Origin: Streptococcus sanguinis
GTDB lineage: Bacteria > Bacillota > Bacilli > Lactobacillales > Streptococcaceae
Reading direction: 5' to 3'
Assembly (NCBI RefSeq): GCF_013343115.1
Contig: NZ_CP054570.1
Span: 1,426,001 to 1,490,000 of the forward strand
Length of the DNA: 64,000 nucleotides
In this document: positions 19,378 to 28,447 of the stretch, piece after piece
Position numbering within the stretch: the stretch's first letter is position 1
Layout: each line of letters begins with the position of its first letter
Made by a program: the position numbers and the translations under genes
The notes under the pieces: generated by a model
What the model saw: the letters and a program-made list of their open reading frames with translations, nothing else
What the model was told of the DNA's origin: nothing
Databases searched by the model: none

Positions 19378-19471
19378 TATTTACTCCGTTATAGCCTCTC
19401 ATCTAAGTCATTACCATTATACCATGACTAGGCTTACTTGGCTATTAAGAATGATTGTAAATAAGCTAAAA

Positions 19472-19513
19472 AGAAAAAAGCAGGGCAGAACTAACCAAAG
19501 TTCAGCCTCCTGC
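19472..19513 (-). terminator. intrinsic terminator
   Basis: Long stem GCAGG-GC-AGAACT with AGTTC-GCC-CCTGC (19480-19513), then a T run on the minus strand. Ends the small membrane protein gene. Confidence 0.75.
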
Positions 19514-19582
19514 TTCTGCATGATTGCTTATCCATTTAAGGCAATGCAAGCTTTAAACTAATATCTTTTTCCAAACCTCGCT

Positions 19583-19903
19583 CTATGCTTGGAATCTCTT
19601 CAAGCTTGCTAAATAAAGGGAACCACCTATGATAGAAAGAATAGCACCAATCCAACCCAAGAAGTCATTAAAGGTAAAAATTCCACCTACAATCATCAAG
19701 ATAGAGCCTGCTGGTCCTACACGATTGTCATCCTTATAGTAGACAATACCAGCAATCCCCAAAGCTAGGATTGCAATTTTCAGGATGTCAAATACACCTA
19801 GCATAAAATAAATAACCCAAATGAAGAAAGGCCACAAAAGTAGAATAATACCACCAATAAGTCCAACAAGTCCATTTACGAGTGCTAATGTTTTTGTCTT
19901 CAT
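19583..19903 (-). CDS. small four-helix membrane protein, unknown function
   Basis: A 106-residue, very hydrophobic, glycine-rich protein with four short membrane helices: roughly residues 5-24, 27-56, 66-79 and 83-99. Conserved-looking polar points between helices are YKDDN and FNDFLGW. It resembles DUF4064/DUF308-like small membrane proteins, but I cannot assign it firmly. ATG at 19903 lies 7 nt after AAGGAG; an adjacent upstream TTG is less likely. It is monocistronic with its own promoter and terminator, between perR and the surface adhesin. Confidence 0.75.
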   Translation of the reverse strand: MKTKTLALVNGLVGLIGGIILLLWPFFIWVIYFMLGVFDILKIAILALGIAGIVYYKDDNRVGPAGSILMIVGGIFTFNDFLGWIGAILSIIGGSLYLASLKRFQA

Positions 19904-19937
19904 CAACAGTCTCCTTTGTATAATTTTTTACTAAAAT

Positions 19938-19966
19938 AGTTTACCATATTTACTAGAAAAATACAA
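19938..19966 (-). promoter_or_regulatory. promoter of the small membrane protein
   Basis: TTGTAT (19961-19966), 17 nt, TAAACT (19938-19943) with a TG one base before the -10 (extended -10). Confidence 0.5.
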
Positions 19967-20033
19967 ACTTATTTTTAATTTTATGAAAAATTCAAGCATT
20001 TGACTGCTTATAATGCTTATCTTTCCTTGAAAA

Positions 20034-20078
20034 ATAAAAAGCCTGCTATTCCCAACAAAAGTTGAGACAACAGACTTT
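20034..20078 (-). terminator. terminator after the adhesin gene
   Basis: Imperfect long stem between 20040-20055 and 20060-20076 (AGCCTG against CAGACT, CAAC against GTTG), with a T tract after it on the minus strand. Confidence 0.65.
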
Positions 20079-20121
20079 TCATATATTCTATATTTTCAAG
20101 GTATTTTACTGAAGCTTACTC

Positions 20122-22923
20122 TTAGTCACGCTGACGTTTGGTCAAGCCAACTGCTCCTCCAAGAGTCAAGAATCCAAGAATCAGCATCCAGATAGATGTA
20201 TCTTGGCCGGTCTTAGGCAGAATTCGTTTCTTGCCAATCTCTTTAACTTGAGCATCTACAAGCAAGCGATTGGTTACATTCATACCTTCAGCTTGATTGC
20301 TGTAGCCTTCCACTTCGTCCTCGCGGACACTATAGACGATTTCTTTTCCATCCTTGAAGCGAGGTAGGTTTTCAAAGCTGTATTTCCAGCCCATCGCCTC
20401 ATCAACAGTTACGCTGATGCCTGTATCCTGTCCATCTGCAATTAAGTGAACAAGGACACTCTGTGGTCGGCGACCTGCACCGTTATCATTGTCAATCCAG
20501 TTCACAGTGCCAGTAAGCGTAGTTGAGTCAGCTGCGAAAGTCCAAGTACCGACAAAGTGAACATTTGCACCATTAATGGTTGCTTCGTTCTTGTCATATG
20601 ACTGGAAGCTCCAGCTGCCATCAAATGTTTCAACTTCTGTCTTCACCGGCTGTGTTGGAGTGGTCTTGCTACCGTCGGCTAAATCAGATTTATCAGTCGG
20701 AAGTAAGGATTTCACTTCTTGTGGCAATTCCTTACCTGCTGTACCGCTGACAAATTCATGGGTTGACTTGTAAGTTGGTGCCGGGCTAGGCTTCGCCACA
20801 AACGTCCAAGTTCCAACAAATTTAGCATCTGCACCATTAATGGTTGCTTCGTTCTTGTTATATGACTGGAAGCTCCAGCTGCCATCAGATGTTTCAACTT
20901 CTGTCTTGACTGGTTGCGTTGGAGTGGTCTTAGTGCCGTCTGCCAAATCAGATTTATCGCTTGGAAGCAAAGCTTTCACTTCTTGTGGAAGTTCCTTACC
21001 TGCTGTACCACTAACGAACTCGTGAGTTGCCTTGTAAGTTGGCGCCGGTGTAAAGTCCCAGGTACCAACAAAGTGAGCGTCTGCTCCATTGATCGTCTCT
21101 TCGTTCTTATCGTAAGACTTGAAGATCCATGTACCGTCGGTTGTTTTCACTTCCGTCTTGACTGGTTGTGTTGGAGTAGCCTTGGTGCTATCTGCCAAAT
21201 CAGGCTTGTCGGCTGGAAGCAAATCCTTCACTGCTTGTGGCAATTCCTTATCTGATGTACCACTAACGAACTCGTGAGTCGCCTTATAGGTTGGCGCTGG
21301 TGTAAAGTCCCATGTACCAACAAAGTGCGCATCTGCTCCGTTAATCGTCTCTTCTGCCTTGTCGTAAGACTTAAAGATCCAAGTTCCATCGGCGGTCTGC
21401 ACTTCCGTCTTAGCCGGTTGTGTCGGGGTGGTCTTAGTACCATTCTCCAGATTCTTTTCTGTTTCTGGTGTTAGGTCTTTGATTTCCTGCGGGAGTTCCT
21501 TACCAGCAGTGCCACTGACAAATTCATGTTTCTTTTCATAGAGCAAGTCAGTAGTAACTTGATTAGATGGTGCTGAAAGATTGTCTACTTTTAAAGTCAC
21601 TGTATTTTCAATCGTTGCAGCACCCTTTTCTGCTACCTTTTGATTAGTTGCAGTCTTGTAGGTAATGACAATATCCTGAGAAGAATTTGCTTTAACATAC
21701 TCAGGTGTCATCTTGACCGTAACGGTCTGGCCTTTCTTTTCAATCGTGTAATCACGACCTTCCTGCAAGGCATTACCGCCAGCCTCAACCTTGAGCTCCT
21801 TGTAATCCAGACGCTCGTTAAAGGTTTCAGTCATCTCAATAGTAGTCGGGGTAGCCAAAATATCCTTACCAGGAACTGGAATCTTGAAGGTTCCCTTATA
21901 AGTCACCTCTTGACCTTCCTTAGCTGGAATCTTAACTGGATCCACTTCTAAGACAGGCTTGGGATCAACTTTTTCAATATAAAGACCAAAGACTGCCGAG
22001 CAAGCTTCTGTTGATAAATAACCGAAATTCAACGTGTTATCTGCAGAACGAACGGCCAAACCAGAGATGTTGTTTTCATTAGCAGCACCGCTAGTTGAAG
22101 TCGTTGCTTCCCAAATTGTTCGACCGCTCTGATCTGTTTGATTCAAAGCATTGGCATTGTTCATCAAGCGCTTATCAACAGCATTTTTATAATCATTAAT
22201 ATAGAAAGACTCTTTTAGACCAAAGCCGTCAACTACATCAATGTCAGTCGGTTTCATAACCAACTTCAAATCTGTATCCGAACCATCCGCATAGCGTAGC
22301 TCTGCTGTAACATCAGCCTCCACCCAGAAAGCTTTGTTCATAATGTTATTATGGGCCGCATCCACATATGGGATATTCCCAATCTCAAAAGCGCTTCTCT
22401 CCCACAACTCTGAAATAGAGAAAAATTCAACTGCATTTTTTTGAGCATCATTCATCTGAGCTTCTGCTGTAGATGAGCTCAGATAGTGGAGTGTTACCTT
22501 ATTAAAAGTCAGATAGGCATCTACTTGTTTTCCATAAGCCGTTCCCACATTAGAAAACTTAAGAGAAAGCGGCTTATTAAAGACCTGATCTGCTTTTTGA
22601 GACTTGTCTACCTTGATGGTGAAATTTTCCATTTCTCCAGGATAAACTGCTCCCAGATACTCATAGTTTGGATTAGTCAGATGAACCTGTTCAATTGCCT
22701 CCGACTTAGAGAGAACACTGACATTGTTAACATTCAAGTCAAACTTATGAATATTCAACTTGGACAAATCCGTGCCATCCTTCAGCTCCTCCAAGGCAGA
22801 CAAGGTCTGAATGGGGAGCAGAAAGATTGAAAAAAGCACAACAAATAATCCCATCAGCAGGCGAAATTTGCTGCCAAAAGGATTAACAGGACGCAGTGAG
22901 CCCTGAAGTGGTTTCCATTTCAT
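20122..22923 (-). CDS. LPXTG surface adhesin with four SHIRT repeats
   Basis: A 933-residue wall-anchored protein. In order: a secretion signal with a hydrophobic core at about 22-43; a unique N-terminal adhesin-like region to about 325; a fimbrial isopeptide-type domain at about 325-465; four SHIRT repeats at about 466-805, each starting near HEFVSGTxxKELPQ and ending FVGTW; a CnaB-like domain at about 801-885; then LPKTG (902-906), a membrane helix and the tail KRQRD. Sortase A would join it to peptidoglycan. The layout is like that of the oral streptococcal adhesin Sgo0707. The SHIRT rods probably project the N-terminal head, whose ligand is unknown. Strong ribosome site AGGAGG. Confidence 0.92.
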   Translation of the reverse strand: MKWKPLQGSLRPVNPFGSKFRLLMGLFVVLFSIFLLPIQTLSALEELKDGTDLSKLNIHKFDLNVNNVSVLSKSEAIEQVHLTNPNYEYLGAVYPGEMENFTIKVDKSQKADQVFNKPLSLKFSNVGTAYGKQVDAYLTFNKVTLHYLSSSTAEAQMNDAQKNAVEFFSISELWERSAFEIGNIPYVDAAHNNIMNKAFWVEADVTAELRYADGSDTDLKLVMKPTDIDVVDGFGLKESFYINDYKNAVDKRLMNNANALNQTDQSGRTIWEATTSTSGAANENNISGLAVRSADNTLNFGYLSTEACSAVFGLYIEKVDPKPVLEVDPVKIPAKEGQEVTYKGTFKIPVPGKDILATPTTIEMTETFNERLDYKELKVEAGGNALQEGRDYTIEKKGQTVTVKMTPEYVKANSSQDIVITYKTATNQKVAEKGAATIENTVTLKVDNLSAPSNQVTTDLLYEKKHEFVSGTAGKELPQEIKDLTPETEKNLENGTKTTPTQPAKTEVQTADGTWIFKSYDKAEETINGADAHFVGTWDFTPAPTYKATHEFVSGTSDKELPQAVKDLLPADKPDLADSTKATPTQPVKTEVKTTDGTWIFKSYDKNEETINGADAHFVGTWDFTPAPTYKATHEFVSGTAGKELPQEVKALLPSDKSDLADGTKTTPTQPVKTEVETSDGSWSFQSYNKNEATINGADAKFVGTWTFVAKPSPAPTYKSTHEFVSGTAGKELPQEVKSLLPTDKSDLADGSKTTPTQPVKTEVETFDGSWSFQSYDKNEATINGANVHFVGTWTFAADSTTLTGTVNWIDNDNGAGRRPQSVLVHLIADGQDTGISVTVDEAMGWKYSFENLPRFKDGKEIVYSVREDEVEGYSNQAEGMNVTNRLLVDAQVKEIGKKRILPKTGQDTSIWMLILGFLTLGGAVGLTKRQRD
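20524..21538 (-). repeat. four tandem SHIRT-domain coding repeats (~250-264 bp)
   Basis: Repeat period is 83-88 codons. The HEFVSG word recurs near 21525, 21265, 21015 and 20750. Repeats 3 and 4 are almost identical over long stretches (for example around 20573-20640 and 20833-20900), while repeat 1 is the most diverged. One repeat unit carries an extra KPSP spacer. Confidence 0.85.
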
Positions 22924-23255
22924 TTCTTACCTCCTAAACTTTTTCAATGATCTCGCAATCATTACACAAAAAGAAATGTTCCCTTCATTTTATCATAAAC
23001 ACCTATGATTTAAAAGTACTTTTACTAAAATTTTAAACTTTTTATTTTAAGTCTTTAAAAATGTTTGTCTCTTATCATTTTCTTTTGTTTAGAGACAAAT
23101 TTCTTCACTTTACTGCAAAATAAAAACTCCAAGAAAGTTCATCAATCAACTTTCTCGAAGCACCTAAATCTTTTATTGAGCTCAAGAACTGAAAGCAAAA
23201 AGAAAAACCTGACATACTCGCCAGAGGCAAGTGTATCAGGCTTTATTAACCAAAA
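22924..23255. other. intergenic region with two hairpins
   Basis: 332 bp between the adhesin and hup. It holds the hup terminator (23196-23240), a second inverted repeat GAAAGTT/AACTTTC (23133-23154) followed on the minus strand by a T-rich run, and the AT-rich adhesin promoter region. A TTTATGATAAAAT stretch near 22988-23000 is the likely -10 area. No gene seen. Confidence 0.5.
23196..23240 (-). terminator. terminator after hup
   Basis: 15-bp imperfect stem, 23208-23222 with 23226-23240, three-base loop, then TTTTTC-TTTTT on the minus strand. Confidence 0.8.
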
Positions 23256-23531
23256 TTATTTTACAGCGTCTTTAAGAGCTTTACCTGCTTTGAAAGCTGG
23301 TACTTTAGAAGCTGCGATTTTGATTTCTTTACCAGTTTGTGGGTTGCGACCTTTACGTGCTGCACGCTCACGAACTTCAAAGTTACCAAAACCGATAAGT
23401 TGAACTTTTTCACCTTTTGAAAGGTACTCAGTTACAGCTGCGAATACAGCATCAACTGCTGCTGCTGAATCTTTTTTAGTCAATTCTGTAGCTTCTGCTA
23501 CTTTTGCGATCAAATCTTGTTTGTTAGCCAT
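23256..23531 (-). CDS. hup: HU DNA-binding protein
   Basis: Histone-like dimer that bends and compacts DNA. The 91-residue protein has the DNABII signature [20 protein letters not shown] (about residues 47-66), which forms the DNA-binding beta arms. Acidic/alanine-rich helices precede it and the end is [12 protein letters not shown]. Very biased codons and the strong ribosome site GGAGG agree with high expression. It is monocistronic with a strong terminator. Confidence 0.97.
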   Translation of the reverse strand: MANKQDLIAKVAEATELTKKDSAAAVDAVFAAVTEYLSKGEKVQLIGFGNFEVRERAARKGRNPQTGKEIKIAASKVPAFKAGKALKDAVK

Positions 23532-23643
23532 TTAACAAATCCTCCAAATTTTTTCTGGGTTGATAACCCTAACAAATATTATCATATCTAAAAATAGCTT
23601 TCAGGTCAAGTACTAAGCCGCTATTTTCTAAATTATTATGGTT

Positions 23644-24477
23644 TTATTCGTAACGAATCAGCACAGCCCAAGCATTTTCCCCTGTATGTGTCTGAATAAT
23701 AGACCCTGTTTCCAGCACTGAAATAGGTTTCTTGACATATGGCTGTAAACTTTCCTTCATTTCCTGGGCCAATTCAGGACTTCCAGCATAGGAAATTCCA
23801 AGCTCAGCCACTTGCTTGTTTTGCAGGTTTGCTGACAAATCATCCAGCCATTTCTTAAAGGTCTTAGCGCCCCTCCCCTTGACAATGGGCTCCAGCTGAT
23901 GATCTTTCATTTGCATGATAACCCGGATATTAAGCAAGGAGCTAATCAGACCAGAAACTCGGCCTATGCGGCCTCCTTTAACCAGATTTTCTAAGGTAGA
24001 GAGACCGATATAGAGTTCTGTCTTTTCCTTTACTTCCTCGATTTTAGCCAGAATCTCCTCTAGGCTAGCTCCTTCTTTGGCCAGTTTAGCTGCTTCAGTG
24101 ACCTGAAACTTCATAGCCTGATCAGTGAAAGAACTATCAACAACCGTCACATCAGCATTAGCCAAAGTCGCTCCTTGACGGGCGGCTTCGACAGTCCCTG
24201 ACAAGGCGTGAGACATGTGAATAGAGATAATCTGTGCTCCATCCTCTGCCAATTGCTCAAAAACATCAGCAAAGACTCCGACAGGCGGCTGGCTGGTTTT
24301 AGGAAGATTGCGACTAGACTGCATAAGACGAAGAAATTCACCTTCCGCTAGGTCCGCATCCGAATAGACCACCCCGTCCACCATAACAGAGAGAGGCACA
24401 ATGGTAATGTCTAATTCCTTAGCAACCTCTGGTTCAATGGTTACAGATGAGTCTGTTACGATTTTTATTTTTGTCAT
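23644..24477 (-). CDS. DegV-family fatty-acid-binding protein
   Basis: A 277-residue DegV protein. Family members bind a fatty acid, and in Gram-positive bacteria some (FakB) present fatty acids to the kinase FakA. Visible landmarks are the N-terminal [20 protein letters not shown] (ligand-contact Ser/Thr loop), [17 protein letters not shown] and the glycine-rich [10 protein letters not shown]. The C-terminal domain ends near [12 protein letters not shown]. Whether this copy acts as FakB cannot be told from sequence alone. AGGAAAT precedes the ATG. Confidence 0.9.
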   Translation of the reverse strand: MTKIKIVTDSSVTIEPEVAKELDITIVPLSVMVDGVVYSDADLAEGEFLRLMQSSRNLPKTSQPPVGVFADVFEQLAEDGAQIISIHMSHALSGTVEAARQGATLANADVTVVDSSFTDQAMKFQVTEAAKLAKEGASLEEILAKIEEVKEKTELYIGLSTLENLVKGGRIGRVSGLISSLLNIRVIMQMKDHQLEPIVKGRGAKTFKKWLDDLSANLQNKQVAELGISYAGSPELAQEMKESLQPYVKKPISVLETGSIIQTHTGENAWAVLIRYE

Positions 24478-24730
24478 AGATTTCCTACTCTGTATCTAAA
24501 TTTTAACTTGTTATTACACTACATTATACCAAATTTTTATGGTTTTGTGGGGGAATATTCGCTAAAATCACAGCTCAGGCCAAGCGTTTCCTAAATTTAA
24601 TCTGCTTGTTTTAGTTTTTTAATCTTTTTGCGCTTCTTTAAAATTAGATGAAAAAGTGTTTACATGCTGCTTTTTTAGCTTTATTGGGGAAAATTTTAGG
24701 AAAAAGCTGGTTTTCAAAGAGAATCTCAGC

Positions 24731-24760
24731 AAAAAAAGATTGGGGAAATCCAATCTTTTT
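24731..24760 (-). terminator. terminator after the phosphatase gene
   Basis: AAAGATTGG/CCAATCTTT stem with long T run on the minus strand, at the very end of the coding region. The rest of 24478-24730 is AT-rich degV upstream sequence with no other feature seen. Confidence 0.75.
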
Positions 24761-25488
24761 CAGTCTTCGGCTACCAAACCATCATTTTTTATGGCATACC
24801 GCTCTATGATGCCATTATGACCAAAGAGAACTCCATGGAGGACTCCTCCATAGACAGCTCCGCCATCCATTCCAATCTTGCCATCCTCAGTCATCCATAG
24901 TTGCTTAGTACCTGGCGCCTCATGCAAGAGATAAAATGTCGGTGTATGGCCAAAGACAATCCTTTTGCCAGTCTGATTGCTGCCTTCGTGAAAAGGAGCG
25001 CGAATCCAAACTTTTTGATAATCACTGGTCTCTCGCCAGTCTTTCAGTTCCAAATCTAGGCCAGCATGGACAAAAATGTACTGTTCCGTCTCCAATAGGA
25101 AAGGCATCTGGCGAATAAAATCTACTAAATTGGCCGTCTCCGTCTTGACACGTTCCGCGTCTGCTACTCCATCTACAGGAGCATTAAGAGGTCGGCCTAA
25201 AAGCGAATTAATCGTCGTATCTCCGCCATTGCGTCGGTAGTGGTCATAAGACTTTTCAGGATTGTCCAGCCAAGTCAGAAACATATACTCGTGATTGCCA
25301 GAAAGGCAGATAGCTCCTTCTTGGTCCACTAGGTCCTTGACCCGCTCCAAAACTGCTCGGCTGTCCTCGCCTCGATCGATCAAGTCGCCTAGAAAGACTA
25401 GTTGGCTGCGACCGTCCCAGTGCTGGAGCAGCTCATCTAGCATACTAGCCTTACCATGGACATCACCGATTGTAAAATATTCTGTCAT
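24760..25488 (-). CDS. PPP-family metallophosphoesterase (serine/threonine phosphatase-like)
   Basis: A 242-residue protein with all five PPP signatures in order: GDVHGK (about residue 9), GDLIDRGEDS (35), GNHEYM (66), HAGLD (about 143) and FGHTP (176). Such enzymes use a two-metal centre to hydrolyse phosphoproteins or dinucleoside polyphosphates. The substrate here is open; it is related to bacterial Stp/PrpE-like enzymes and not to PPM-type PhpP/Stp1. ATG at 25488 is 8 nt after AGGAGG; the upstream in-frame GTG overlaps the site. It follows recN after a short gap on the opposite side of a possible terminator. Confidence 0.88.
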   Translation of the reverse strand: MTEYFTIGDVHGKASMLDELLQHWDGRSQLVFLGDLIDRGEDSRAVLERVKDLVDQEGAICLSGNHEYMFLTWLDNPEKSYDHYRRNGGDTTINSLLGRPLNAPVDGVADAERVKTETANLVDFIRQMPFLLETEQYIFVHAGLDLELKDWRETSDYQKVWIRAPFHEGSNQTGKRIVFGHTPTFYLLHEAPGTKQLWMTEDGKIGMDGGAVYGGVLHGVLFGHNGIIERYAIKNDGLVAED

Positions 25489-25540
25489 ATGCGCCACCTC
25501 CTAAAGGAGACCGAAACACTAGTGTCTCAGCCTCGCTTGT

Positions 25541-27199
25541 TTATTTTTTTAATAATTCTCTGGCTTGAGTCAAAGCAGCCTCCGTCACATCTTCACCAGC
25601 CAGCATCTTAGCGACTTCCTGAACACGCTCGTCAGCCGTCAGCAGGCGAACCGTTGAGACGGTCGAATTCTCATCCGAAATCTTCTCAATAAAGAACTGA
25701 TAATCGGCAATCGCAATGACCTGCGGCAGATGGGAAATAGCCAAGACTTGCCCATTGGAGCCAATCTTGTGAATCTTCTGAGCAATAGCCTGGGCCACTC
25801 GGCCAGAAACGCCCGTATCCACTTCGTCAAAGACAATGCTGGTCTTGCCTTCCTTACGAGAAAAGGCAGACTTGATAGCCAACATGAGACGGGAGAGTTC
25901 CCCGCCAGACGCAACCTTTACCAAAGGTTTGAAATCCTCGCCTGGATTGGCTGAGATGTAGAATTCTACTTGTTCATTGCCTTCACGGTTGAACTTGCCC
26001 TTATTGAACTGCACTTTAAAACGCGCCTTTTCCATGTAGAGGTCCTGCAGCTCTTGCTTGATTTCTGCTTCCAGCTGGGCTGCTAGGCCGTGACGAGCCT
26101 GACTCAGCTCCTGGGCCAGCTCTACAAGCTCTCTTTCCAATACCTTCAGCTCTCGGTCCATATCCTCCGAGGACAAGTTACTTCCAGTTAAAAGGCTGTA
26201 TTCTTTGGAAATCTGAGCAAAGTAATCCAGCACATCATCTACTTGTCCGCCGTATTTACGCGTGATGCTGTTAATCAAGTCTAGGCGACTCTCCACCTGC
26301 AGCAGCCGATCTCCGTCAAAGTCCAGTCCATCTAAAATATCCTCTAGGCGCTTGCTGACATCTTCTAAGACATAATAAGTCTCTGACAAGCTGCCGGAAA
26401 GCTCCTTGTAGGCTGGATCGTAATCCTCGATAGACTCAAGGTCATTCATAGCTGAGCGGACATTAGTCAGACTGGAAAAATCTTCATTATCCAGCATAGT
26501 ATAGGCGTTCATCAACGTATCGGCAATAAGCTTGTGGTTGAGCAAACGGTCTCGCTCCTGGTGCAGGGCAGTATCTTCACCGCTTTTGAGGGCGGCACTT
26601 TCAATCTCCGCCATCTGAAACTCCAGCATCTCAATCCTGGCCTTATGCTCCTGCTGATTTTTCTGCAAAGTCAGGACTTGCTTGCGCAGACTTCGATAGC
26701 GGTCAAAGGTTTCCTGATAGCGACCCTTGAGATGCAAAAAGTCTGCTGTTCCAAACTCATCTAGCATGGCAATATGAAGCTGGGGTCTCATCAGTTCTTC
26801 CTGATCATGCTGACCATGGATATCCACTAAGTGCTGGCCAACAGCCTTTAGAACAGACAGATTAACCATCTGACCATTGATACGGCTGACACTGCGGCCA
26901 TTTTGCAGAATTTCTCGACGGATAATTAGCTCATCGGTCAGCTCCCAGCCCTGCTCCTCAAAAATCTCTCGCAAAGCTCTGCTATTTTCCAGCGAAAAAA
27001 GTCCCTCTATCTCAGCTTTGGATGCCCCATGACGAATAACATCCGTCGTAGCACGGCTGCCCAGCATCATGTTCATGGCGTCAATAATAATAGACTTGCC
27101 GGCTCCGGTTTCCCCGGTCAAAACCGTCATACCTTGCTCAAAATTTAGGGAAATTTCCTCAATTATGGCAAAATTTTTAATCGAAATTTCTAATAACAT
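25541..27199 (-). CDS. recN: DNA repair protein RecN
   Basis: SMC-like ATPase acting at double-strand breaks. The 552-residue protein has an N-terminal Walker A (GETGAGKSI, about residue 30), a coiled-coil middle broken by a hinge near residues 250-350, the ABC signature (ASGGELSRLMLAIK), and Walker B (SIVFDEVDTGVSG). ATG at 27199 follows AGGAAA; the first possible start is a TTG without support. It begins 8 bp after the argR stop, in the conserved xseA-xseB-ispA-tlyA-argR-recN order. Confidence 0.96.
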   Translation of the reverse strand: MLLEISIKNFAIIEEISLNFEQGMTVLTGETGAGKSIIIDAMNMMLGSRATTDVIRHGASKAEIEGLFSLENSRALREIFEEQGWELTDELIIRREILQNGRSVSRINGQMVNLSVLKAVGQHLVDIHGQHDQEELMRPQLHIAMLDEFGTADFLHLKGRYQETFDRYRSLRKQVLTLQKNQQEHKARIEMLEFQMAEIESAALKSGEDTALHQERDRLLNHKLIADTLMNAYTMLDNEDFSSLTNVRSAMNDLESIEDYDPAYKELSGSLSETYYVLEDVSKRLEDILDGLDFDGDRLLQVESRLDLINSITRKYGGQVDDVLDYFAQISKEYSLLTGSNLSSEDMDRELKVLERELVELAQELSQARHGLAAQLEAEIKQELQDLYMEKARFKVQFNKGKFNREGNEQVEFYISANPGEDFKPLVKVASGGELSRLMLAIKSAFSRKEGKTSIVFDEVDTGVSGRVAQAIAQKIHKIGSNGQVLAISHLPQVIAIADYQFFIEKISDENSTVSTVRLLTADERVQEVAKMLAGEDVTEAALTQARELLKK

Positions 27200-27207
27200 A
27201 GGCTTTC

Positions 27208-27639
27208 CTACCAATGGTGAATGATGGTCGCAATCCTTGCGGCTGCTTCCTCTGTCATCATAACCATCAAAATACTGTCGTTGTCTGCCAAGATACTGAA
27301 AATATCCTCAGCAAATTCACTTCTAAGATGGCGCTTGACCAGTGCTGTGCTCCCCGGAACCAGACTGAGATTGATCATATTTCCCAAGACCTGACAGGAT
27401 AGGATGTTGTTTTCAGCCAAGCCCAGACTGCTGGTCATGGTCTTAGGCAGCTCGTAGATATAAGTGTTGTCCTTGAGCGGTATCTTGACAATCCCCAGCT
27501 CTTTGATATCCCTAGAGACCGTAGCCTGGGTCGCTGTAATCCCAGACTCCCTGAGATGTTCTACAATTTCCTCCTGTGTGCCAATGTCATAGTCACTGAC
27601 AAAGCGTCTAATCTTTTCTAATCTATCCTTCTTATTCAT
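27208..27639 (-). CDS. argR: ArgR/AhrC-family arginine repressor
   Basis: Hexameric regulator of arginine metabolism. The 143-residue protein has an N-terminal winged helix with the recognition segment TQATVSRDIKELGIVKIP and a C-terminal oligomerisation/arginine-binding domain. In the arginine loop, where the family usually has adjacent acidic residues (GDDT-like), this protein reads ADNDSI, so one acid is replaced by Asn. Streptococci usually carry several ArgR paralogues; the one next to recN is often called AhrC. Overlaps tlyA by 8 bp. Confidence 0.9.
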   Translation of the reverse strand: MNKKDRLEKIRRFVSDYDIGTQEEIVEHLRESGITATQATVSRDIKELGIVKIPLKDNTYIYELPKTMTSSLGLAENNILSCQVLGNMINLSLVPGSTALVKRHLRSEFAEDIFSILADNDSILMVMMTEEAAARIATIIHHW

Positions 27640-28447
27640 CCTTAAATTCCTTATGTGCTGCCTCTACGACAGCTGTCATCATAGCTGAATCAAGAGGCTG
27701 CGGCTCTGTACTCTTTTCTAAATAGGCCAGAAATTCTACATTGCCCTGACCGCCCTGAATAGGCGAAAAATCCAGTCCCCTGACAGAAAAGCCAGACTCC
27801 AGCATAAATGCTGCGACCTTTTCCAGAACTGCCAGATGGACCTTTTTATCCTTGACAATCCCTTTTTTCCCAATCTGCTCGCGTCCCGCTTCAAACTGGG
27901 GCTTGATTAAGGCGACCACTTGGCCATCCCGAGCCAAAATCTCATGCAGAGCCGGCAAAATCAAACTCAGCGATATAAAGCTGACGTCAATACTGGCAAA
28001 GCTAGGCTCCTGTTCAAAGTCAGTCCTTTGGGCATAGCGAAAATTAAACTGCTCCATGCTGACAACCCGCTCATCCTGTCTGAGCTTCCAAGCCAGCTGA
28101 TTAGTACCGACATCCACTGCATAGATCAGCTTAGCTCCGTGCTGCAACATGACATCTGTAAAACCGCCGGTCGAAGCTCCGATATCTAAGGTCACTCGGT
28201 CAGTGACCGAAATATCAAACACTTGCAAAGCCTTTTCTAGCTTGAGGCCGCCGCGGCTGACATATCTGAGTTTCTCGCCTTTTAAGCGCAGCTCTGTGGC
28301 TGCGTCAATCTTTTCACCCGGCTTGTCAAAGCGCTGGCCATTGGCTGCAGCAATAACCAGTCCAGCCATTACACCACGCTTAGCCTGCTCTCTGGTCTCA
28401 AAGAGCCCTTGCCTGTAGGCCAGCACATCTACTCTTTCCTTAGCCAT
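27632..28447 (-). CDS. tlyA: TlyA-family rRNA (cytidine-2'-O)-methyltransferase
   Basis: A 271-residue protein: an N-terminal S4 RNA-binding domain (RVDVLAYRQGLFETREQAKR onward) and a C-terminal FtsJ/RrmJ-like methyltransferase with the SAM loop LDIGASTGGFTDVMLQ near residue 90. The catalytic Lys-Asp-Lys-Glu type residues lie in AVDVGTNQL, SIDVSFISL and ALIKPQFEAG. TlyA of other bacteria methylates 16S and/or 23S rRNA. Streptococcal function is inferred from the family. Overlaps both neighbours by 8 bp, a sign of tight translational coupling. Confidence 0.92.
   Translation of the reverse strand: MAKERVDVLAYRQGLFETREQAKRGVMAGLVIAAANGQRFDKPGEKIDAATELRLKGEKLRYVSRGGLKLEKALQVFDISVTDRVTLDIGASTGGFTDVMLQHGAKLIYAVDVGTNQLAWKLRQDERVVSMEQFNFRYAQRTDFEQEPSFASIDVSFISLSLILPALHEILARDGQVVALIKPQFEAGREQIGKKGIVKDKKVHLAVLEKVAAFMLESGFSVRGLDFSPIQGGQGNVEFLAYLEKSTEPQPLDSAMMTAVVEAAHKEFKDE

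Noticed and set aside
19380..19430. PerR box at the perR promoter
   Set aside because: Only about 10 of 14 positions match; too weak to list as a site, though autoregulation is possible.
23645..23652. Exact TACGAATA (ComX box) on the minus strand
   Set aside because: It falls in the last codons of degV (Arg-Tyr-Glu-stop); the next gene, hup, is 115 bp away and has no T-rich stretch or competence link. Best read as chance.
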